Assembly (NCBI GenBank): GCA_027483425.1
Contig: JAIXUR010000134.1
Span: 1 to 8,989 of the forward strand
Reading direction: 5' to 3'
Length of the DNA stretch: 8,989 bases
Source: Cyanobacteriota bacterium
GTDB taxonomy: Bacteria > Cyanobacteriota > Cyanobacteriia > Phormidesmidales > Phormidesmidaceae
This document shows positions 4,920 through 8,989 of the stretch, piece by piece (within the stretch, counting starts at the first letter, position 1; every line of letters begins with the position of its first letter). The position numbers and the translations under genes were made by a program. The notes beneath the pieces are model-generated. The model had not been told where the DNA came from, made no database searches, and saw only the letters and a program-made list of their open reading frames with translations.

Positions 4920-5924
4920 CTAGGCGATCTCCGGGCTGTACTTGAGAATAGTGCCCTTCTGCCCCAGAATGAAGCCCTTCTCGGGATCCAAAAACTTCAC
5001 CTTGTAGAAGTTAGACGGTACATCGCCCACAGATTTATCCTTAAACCAGGTTTTGCCACCGTCAAAGCTACAGAGCAGATTGCCGCCGCCGCCGGTTACC
5101 CAAACCTCGTCTCCAGTGCGAAAGGCCATATCCAGCAGACCCCAGCTTGTCCCAAACTCAGGACTCAGGGCCTCGGTAAAGTCATCGGAGGCCCGCGAGT
5201 TAGAGAACCGCACCTGACCACCCCGAGCTATCACCCAAAGCTTACCAGCCGCATCGAAGCCCATATTCTGTAGGCGTCTTGAGTTCTGACGATTGTGGGG
5301 AATCCACTCATCCTGGCCTAACGCCCAGGTGGAGTAAAAGTTGCCCCGCGAAGACACCGCCACATAGCGTCCATCACTAGAACGCACCATGTTGCGCACA
5401 ACCCCCACAGCACCTTGAACCATCGCCTTCCAGGTACGACCACCATCTTCAGTCTTGTAGATCGCACCAATATCCGTGGCCAATTCAGCCGTCTTGGGCC
5501 CCACCGCCGTAATCAAAAAGGGCGATCCTGGCAGTTCTTTACTCAGGGGCACATTTTCCCAGGTTTCACCCCCGTCAGCTGTGTGCAACAGCACCGATGG
5601 AATGCCGGCCACCCAGCCCTCCATGCCCTCAAAATCAACAGAAGTAAAGGTGTAGGGCTGATCGCCTAGGGCTAACTCGCGCACCTGCCAGGTCTCCCCC
5701 CCATCCGTCGTTTCCAGGAGCGTATTGCGACTACCTACAATCCAACCGTGGGCGGCATCCTGGGTAAACGCCACATCCGATAGGGTAGCCTCCACCGGTA
5801 CCGGCACCACCTGCCACGGATGCACATCTACGTCCGCCAAAAAGTAACTGGAGCAACTGGTCGCCAGCACCACAGCCACCAGCACTACCAGAACTCGCTT
5901 TAACCCGTCAAACGCAGCGTGCAT
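4920..5924 (-). CDS. ycf48: Photosystem II assembly factor Ycf48
   Basis: 334 residues matching Ycf48 (HCF136 in plants), a lumenal seven-bladed beta-propeller that binds newly made D1 and helps form the PSII reaction-centre complex. Residues 1-24 form a signal peptide (basic K9-R10, hydrophobic VLVVLVAVVLA) ending in A-T-S-C, so C24 is probably lipidated; alanine at -3 is tolerated but not the commonest choice. Blade repeats carry Asp-box-like D-G-G-x-T-W at 74-79, 117-122, 160-165 and 288-293. The segment ending GFILGQKGTILKYS closes the propeller. The ATG at 5924 begins right at the signal peptide. The Shine-Dalgarno is poor (GAAG, 4 nt away). It lies 94 bp after rubA and 97 bp before psbE, in the rubA-ycf48-psbEFLJ order conserved in cyanobacteria. 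Confidence 0.95.
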   Translation of the reverse strand: MHAAFDGLKRVLVVLVAVVLATSCSSYFLADVDVHPWQVVPVPVEATLSDVAFTQDAAHGWIVGSRNTLLETTDGGETWQVRELALGDQPYTFTSVDFEGMEGWVAGIPSVLLHTADGGETWENVPLSKELPGSPFLITAVGPKTAELATDIGAIYKTEDGGRTWKAMVQGAVGVVRNMVRSSDGRYVAVSSRGNFYSTWALGQDEWIPHNRQNSRRLQNMGFDAAGKLWVIARGGQVRFSNSRASDDFTEALSPEFGTSWGLLDMAFRTGDEVWVTGGGGNLLCSFDGGKTWFKDKSVGDVPSNFYKVKFLDPEKGFILGQKGTILKYSPEIA

Positions 5925-6018
5925 AAAACTTCAGAACCCGTACTTCCTAAACAACACTCAGGTCAAATCGGCCTAGAGCAAGCGCTACAGACCCTACAGC
6001 TCCACTAGGGAGTGCTGG

Positions 6019-6444
6019 CTACTTCAAGCCGTAGAGGCTAATGAAGAACATAAACCCCAGGGCCAACGCACCGAAGATTAAAATATTCTTCTGGCCCGGA
6101 GTCAATCGATTCACGCCCAGGCCGAAGTTCAAGTTTTCCTTGAAGCCAGAGGGAGAATTAACCGGGCCAATGTTGCTGAACTGCTTCTTGGGAGCGCTAC
6201 ACACCGGGCAGCGCCAGTTCAGGGGTAACTCTTCAAAGGCAGTGCCCATGGGGATCTTAGCCCGACTGTCTCCCTTAACCGGCTCGTAGGAGTAGCCGCA
6301 GGATCGACATTCGTAGCAGTCCATGTCCTCAGGAGCAAGGACCGCCACCTCATTTACAGAGTCACCCTCAAAGGCATCCCCAGACGCGGTGGCCAAATCC
6401 ACCGATTCAGAAGCATTAGCCGACGGCTCAGGTTCAACACTCAT
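6019..6444 (-). CDS. rubA: Membrane-anchored rubredoxin A, PSII assembly
   Basis: 141 residues. The order is an acidic, low-complexity N-terminal tail (1-42), a rubredoxin domain, a linker and one C-terminal membrane helix (about 119-138) ending SLYGLK. The iron is held by C46 and C49 in CRSCGY and by C79 and C82 in CPVCSAPK, with GDSRAKIPMGTAFEELPLNW between them. An extra C43 lies just before the first pair. The closing part, from SGFKENL through NRLTPGQKN to the helix, is typical of cyanobacterial RubA, which is needed for PSII accumulation. The ATG at 6444 is preferred to an in-frame TTG at 6486, which would add 14 unlike residues. No good Shine-Dalgarno is seen. It is first in the rubA-ycf48-psbEFLJ block and divergent from ndhC. 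Confidence 0.93.
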   Translation of the reverse strand: MSVEPEPSANASESVDLATASGDAFEGDSVNEVAVLAPEDMDCYECRSCGYSYEPVKGDSRAKIPMGTAFEELPLNWRCPVCSAPKKQFSNIGPVNSPSGFKENLNFGLGVNRLTPGQKNILIFGALALGFMFFISLYGLK

Positions 6445-6751
6445 AGGACCAAGGCATCTTAATTGAATCAGGGTTAACTCGGGCAATCAGCAAATTCCGC
6501 ACCTGCCAAGCCGTCTCGTCAGCTTACCCCAGGCAAAATGCTCGTTGTAAACAATTATGACACAGTTGGGTCATCTCTCTCATTTAGCCTAGAAGCGGTT
6601 CAAGCTAATCGATCGCATAGTATTTTTCTAACGGTCAGGACAACTCTGGCCCAGGTTTTTCCACTAAATTGCCTTAGAATACCTTTGAAGCGTATGAGCT
6701 GTGGATTCTTTGCTCATGCTCTATGTACTAGCCTTCTAGGGTGGTGACTTT
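6445..6751. promoter_or_regulatory. Divergent promoter region rubA / ndhC
   Basis: 307 bp with no supported gene, AT-richer than its surroundings at about 6540-6730. Visible elements are a dyad ATGAC-N8-GTCAT (6557-6574), a TAGAAT hexamer (6675-6680) that could be a rightward -10 but has no good -35, and a stem ATGAGC / GCTCAT (6694-6699 and 6712-6717) in the probable ndhC leader. A GGTGG near 6741 may serve ndhC translation. The dyad sits between the two units and could serve both, but its factor is unknown. Confidence 0.45.
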
Positions 6752-7114
6752 GTGTTCGTCTTATCTGGCTACGAGTATTTCCTAGTCTTTTTACTCATCT
6801 CCTGTCTGGTGCCCGTAGCGGCCCTGACCGCCTCTAAGCTGCTGCGCCCCATCAGCCGTGGCCCAGCTCGCAGAACCACCTATGAGTCAGGCATGGAGCC
6901 CATCGGTGGCGCATGGATCCAATTTAATATTCGCTACTACATGTTTGCCCTGGTCTTCGTGATCTTCGACGTGGAGACCGTGTTTCTTTACCCCTGGGCC
7001 GTAGCGTTTAGTCAGCTGGGCTTGCTGGCTTTTATAGAAGCCCTGATTTTCATCGCCATCTTGGTCGTTGGTCTTGTCTACGCTTGGCGTAAAGGAGCTC
7101 TGGAATGGTCATGA
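6752..7114 (+). CDS. ndhC: NAD(P)H-quinone oxidoreductase subunit 3
   Basis: 120 residues, the normal NdhC length, with three membrane helices at about 5-27, 62-84 and 88-110. The loop between helices 1 and 2 carries TTYESGMEPIGGAW (42-55), followed by IRYYMFALVFVIFDVETVF (60-78), both hallmarks of complex I subunit 3 (NuoA). The subunit helps link quinone reduction in the peripheral arm to the membrane arm of cyanobacterial NDH-1, used in respiration, cyclic electron flow and CO2 uptake. It starts with GTG at 6752, with no in-frame ATG that keeps the first helix. Its 3' end overlaps ndhK by 10 bp. Confidence 0.97.
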   Translation: MFVLSGYEYFLVFLLISCLVPVAALTASKLLRPISRGPARRTTYESGMEPIGGAWIQFNIRYYMFALVFVIFDVETVFLYPWAVAFSQLGLLAFIEALIFIAILVVGLVYAWRKGALEWS

Positions 7115-7848
7115 CCCCCCCCTCAGCCACGAATCCACTTTCCCTTGCCCCAGGAGAGAAGCTGGCCAACCCTTCAGCACCCCCTGCGGTTACCCACGGG
7201 CTGTCTGAGAATGTCATTCTGACGACGGTGGATGACCTGTACAACTGGTGCAGGCTATCCAGCCTTTTTCCCCTGCTCTACGGCACCGCCTGCTGCTTCA
7301 TTGAGTTTGCGGCCCTAATCGGCTCTCGATTCGACTTCGACCGGTTTGGGTTGTTGCCTAGGGCCAGTCCCCGGCAAGCCGATCTCCTGATCACCGCCGG
7401 CACCGTCACCATGAAAATGGCCCCGGCCCTAGTGCGGCTCTACGAGCAAATGCCTGACCCCAAGTACGTCATTGCGATGGGTGCCTGCACGATCACCGGC
7501 GGCATGTTCAGCAGTGATTCGCCCTCGGCGGTGCGCGGCGTGGATAAGCTGATTCCTGTGGATGTTTACATTCCAGGTTGCCCTCCCCGACCCGAGGCCA
7601 TTATTGATGCCATCATCAAGCTGCGCAAGAAGGTGGCCACCGAGTCTATGCAGGATCGGGCCTACACCTTGCAGACCCATCGTTTTTACGAGCGCAGCCA
7701 CGCCCTCAAGACCGTACCGCCCATTCTGACCGGCCAGTACCTGCAGATGGGCACCCACGCAACACCGCCTAAGGAGCTCCTAGAGGCCATGGGCATGCCC
7801 ATAGCTGAGCCGGTGGCTGAGCTTGTTCCCGAAAATGAGGAGATCTAA
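7105..7848 (+). CDS. ndhK: NAD(P)H-quinone oxidoreductase subunit K
   Basis: 247 residues, homologous to complex I NuoB/PSST, which carries the last [4Fe-4S] cluster (N2) before quinone. Its four ligands are visible: C63 and C64 in YGTACCFIEFAA, C128 in MGACTITGG and C159 in YIPGCPPRPE. An additional family stretch is DLLITAGTVTMKMAP (93-107). The N-terminal 35 residues are proline-rich and variable, and the tail (about 185-247) is the usual cyanobacterial extension. The ATG at 7105 has AAAGGAG seven bases upstream and lies inside the ndhC end; a second in-frame ATG at 7111 is possible. Its stop touches the ndhJ start, so ndhC-K-J is clearly one operon. Confidence 0.98.
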   Translation: MVMTPPSATNPLSLAPGEKLANPSAPPAVTHGLSENVILTTVDDLYNWCRLSSLFPLLYGTACCFIEFAALIGSRFDFDRFGLLPRASPRQADLLITAGTVTMKMAPALVRLYEQMPDPKYVIAMGACTITGGMFSSDSPSAVRGVDKLIPVDVYIPGCPPRPEAIIDAIIKLRKKVATESMQDRAYTLQTHRFYERSHALKTVPPILTGQYLQMGTHATPPKELLEAMGMPIAEPVAELVPENEEI

Positions 7849-8382
7849 ATGGCTGGAACAGACTCTCAACCGTCCTCTCCCGAGGAGACATCTGCACCCT
7901 TAGTAGAAGCTGGGGCGGCCTCTAGCTGGCTAACCGAAAACGGGTTCGACCATCAGCTAGCCCCTCGAGACCACCTGGGAATTGAGGTCATTCAGGTCGA
8001 GCCTCAGTTTTTGATCCCTATTTGCACGGCGCTGTACGCCTACGGCTTTAACTATCTCCAGTGCCAGGGTGCCTACGATGATGGCCCCGGCAAGGCTCTG
8101 GTCAGCTTCTACCACTTGACCAAGGTAGACGACAACGCTGATCGGCCTGAGGAGGTTCGCGTTAAGGTGTTTTTGCCCCGCAACGATCCCCGGGTTCCCT
8201 CGGTCTATTGGGTTTGGAAGGCCGCCGACTGGCAGGAGCGTGAAAGCTATGACATGTACGGCATCATTTACGAAGGTCACCCCAACCTCAAACGGCTCCT
8301 GATGCCGGAAGACTGGATCGGCTGGCCCCTGCGAAAAGACTACATATCGCCTGACTTCTATGAGTTGCAGGATGCCTACTAG
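7849..8382 (+). CDS. ndhJ: NAD(P)H-quinone oxidoreductase subunit J
   Basis: 177 residues, homologous to the complex I 30-kDa subunit (NuoC). The family signature runs ERESYDMYGIIYEGHPNL (130-147), then KRLLMPEDWIGWPLRKDY (148-165). Upstream, a weakly conserved alpha/beta domain includes VRVKVFLPRNDPRVPSV (103-119) and VWKAADWQERE. The N-terminal 25 residues are low-complexity and rich in Ser, Pro and Glu. The subunit sits in the NDH-1 peripheral arm next to NdhK and NdhH. The ATG begins directly after the ndhK stop codon with no gap, and GAGGAGA lies just upstream within the end of ndhK. It is the last gene before a strong terminator. Confidence 0.97.
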   Translation: MAGTDSQPSSPEETSAPLVEAGAASSWLTENGFDHQLAPRDHLGIEVIQVEPQFLIPICTALYAYGFNYLQCQGAYDDGPGKALVSFYHLTKVDDNADRPEEVRVKVFLPRNDPRVPSVYWVWKAADWQERESYDMYGIIYEGHPNLKRLLMPEDWIGWPLRKDYISPDFYELQDAY

Positions 8383-8385
8383 GTA

Positions 8386-8428
8386 AAGGGGTAATGATGA
8401 CTAAGTCATCATTACCCCTTGATTTTTT
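8386..8428 (+). terminator. Intrinsic terminator of ndhCKJ
   Basis: AAGGGGTAATGATGACT (8386-8402) and AGTCATCATTACCCCTT (8404-8420) are exact 17-base reverse complements about a single A, so a stem of about 15 bp with a short loop would form. Six T's follow (8423-8428). It begins 3 bp after the ndhJ stop. The near-perfect symmetry is longer than most terminators need. No A-run is present on its left for leftward termination of murB. Confidence 0.93.
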
Positions 8429-8483
8429 ACGGGGTTCAGCAGTCCTTTACAGCGCTACGCAATCAGGCTGGTTTTCCAGCGCT

Positions 8484-8989
8484 CTAAAGACCTGGAAACT
8501 CGCCTATAAACTTGACCTCCGGTTGGAGCCGCACGGCCCAGCGAGCTTCCACTTCATCTTGCACGTGGCGGATTAATTGACGAATATCGGTGGCAGTGGC
8601 ACCGCCCAGGTTAACAATAAAGTTGGCATGGCGTTCGGACACTTGGGCATTGCCGATGCGATCGCCCTTGAGGCCAGATTTTTCAATTAAATCCCCCGCT
8701 GTGTGGGGGTAGGGGTTGCGAAACACACTGCCACAGTTGGGCAGGTCATAGGGCTGGGTAGCCCGCCGCTGGTTAAGACCCGCCAGGGTGTCGGCCACCA
8801 CGATTTCGGGGTCATGCCCTGGTTCTAGCTGCAAGGTGGCCTCGAGCACGACTCGATGCCCGCCCTGTAGGGCTGAGGTGCGGTACTTAAAGCCCAAGTC
8901 CCGAGGGAGAAGCTGCATTAACCGCTGTTCTTCTACCCGCTCCAGGTCAACCACCAGCGTGGAAGCGAGTACATCGGCTGTGCAGCCGC
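8484..8989 (-). CDS. murB: UDP-N-acetylenolpyruvoylglucosamine reductase, C-terminal part
   Basis: The gene enters from the right edge; 167 codons before the stop are visible, starting G-C-T-A-D, which follows the FAD-binding N-terminal region in this family. MurB reduces UDP-GlcNAc-enolpyruvate to UDP-MurNAc with NADPH in cytoplasmic peptidoglycan synthesis. Visible hallmarks are LGFKYRTSAL, QPYDLPNCGSVFRNP with the catalytic serine of G-S-x-F-(K/R)-N-P, LIEKSGLKGDRIGNAQVSE, RHANFIVN, and the end PEVKFIGEF with the glutamate that takes part in proton transfer. The pattern is that of the shorter type II-like MurB lacking the extra E. coli loop, judged by eye. It is convergent with ndhJ. There is a weak TTTCCAG/CTGGAAA stem around its stop codon, without a T-run. 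Confidence 0.95.
   Translation of the reverse strand, partial: GCTADVLASTLVVDLERVEEQRLMQLLPRDLGFKYRTSALQGGHRVVLEATLQLEPGHDPEIVVADTLAGLNQRRATQPYDLPNCGSVFRNPYPHTAGDLIEKSGLKGDRIGNAQVSERHANFIVNLGGATATDIRQLIRHVQDEVEARWAVRLQPEVKFIGEFPGL

Noticed and set aside
6543..6563. TGT...ACA dyad near rubA/ndhC considered as an NtcA site
   Set aside because: The internal spacing is 11 and the flanking GTA/TAC bases are not both present, so it does not fit the GTA-N8-TAC consensus.
6538..6747. 69-codon plus-strand frame before ndhC
   Set aside because: It begins in the divergent promoter region, has mixed composition without a recognisable motif, and lacks a Shine-Dalgarno. It more likely is ndhC leader sequence.
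8473..8498. TTTCCAG / CTGGAAA stem at the murB end as a terminator
   Set aside because: It is only 7 bp, it overlaps the coding end and stop codon, and no T-run follows on the minus strand.
8394..8576. 60-codon plus-strand frame starting in the ndhJ terminator
   Set aside because: Its start lies inside the terminator stem and the rest is antisense to murB.
544..8665. Recurrent GCGATCGC palindromes considered as operators
   Set aside because: They match HIP1, which is scattered through cyanobacterial genomes. The copies sit mostly inside unrelated coding genes with no promoter association.
1..8989. Search for CRISPR arrays, tRNA genes, transposases or phage genes
   Set aside because: I saw no regularly spaced repeats, no tRNA-like cloverleaf with a T-loop motif, and no transposase or integrase signatures on either strand.

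Overview
The window is chromosomal DNA from a cyanobacterium. It carries a photosystem II assembly and cytochrome b559 cluster (rubA, ycf48, psbE, psbF, psbL, psbJ) beside a cyanobacterial/chloroplast-type NDH-1 operon (ndhC, ndhK, ndhJ). Six copies of the cyanobacterial palindrome GCGATCGC (HIP1) start at 544, 1488, 3091, 3479, 4432 and 8658. The GC-rich coding sequence and protein character suggest a filamentous Leptolyngbya/Nodosilinea-like lineage, but the genus is only a guess.

Left part (1-2700): the 3' end of tyrS (+) converges on rph (-, RNase PH). A gene-free stretch of about 516 bp follows. It holds two inverted-repeat structures: a 132-bp segment bounded by 17-bp near-perfect inverted repeats, and a perfect 11-bp inverted repeat. 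Next comes a probable two-gene plus-strand unit: a CobA/BtuR-like P-loop-fold protein whose Walker A motif is gone, then dcd (dCTP deaminase).

Middle (2700-4050): a DUF2165 four-helix membrane protein (-) and nanE (+, ManNAc-6-P epimerase) are transcribed divergently from a 31-bp gap containing a palindromic TATATA element. nanE then converges on the psb operon across a strong bidirectional terminator hairpin.

Photosynthesis block (4070-8430): on the minus strand the order is rubA, ycf48, psbE, psbF, psbL, psbJ. Rubredoxin A and Ycf48 help assemble the PSII reaction centre. PsbE and PsbF bind the b559 haem, and PsbL and PsbJ are small PSII subunits. psbE has its own good sigma-70-like promoter behind ycf48. 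Divergent from rubA, across 307 bp, ndhC-ndhK-ndhJ encode a membrane subunit and two peripheral-arm subunits of NDH-1 and end at a near-perfect terminator.

Right edge: the 3' part of murB (-) runs off the window.

Most of the window is ordinary, well-conserved cyanobacterial housekeeping sequence. I see no mobile element with a transposase, no CRISPR array, no RNA gene and no clear new multi-gene system. The items most worth a second look are the Walker-A-less CobA-like protein, the two inverted-repeat structures upstream of it, and the orphan nanE paired with a DUF2165 gene.
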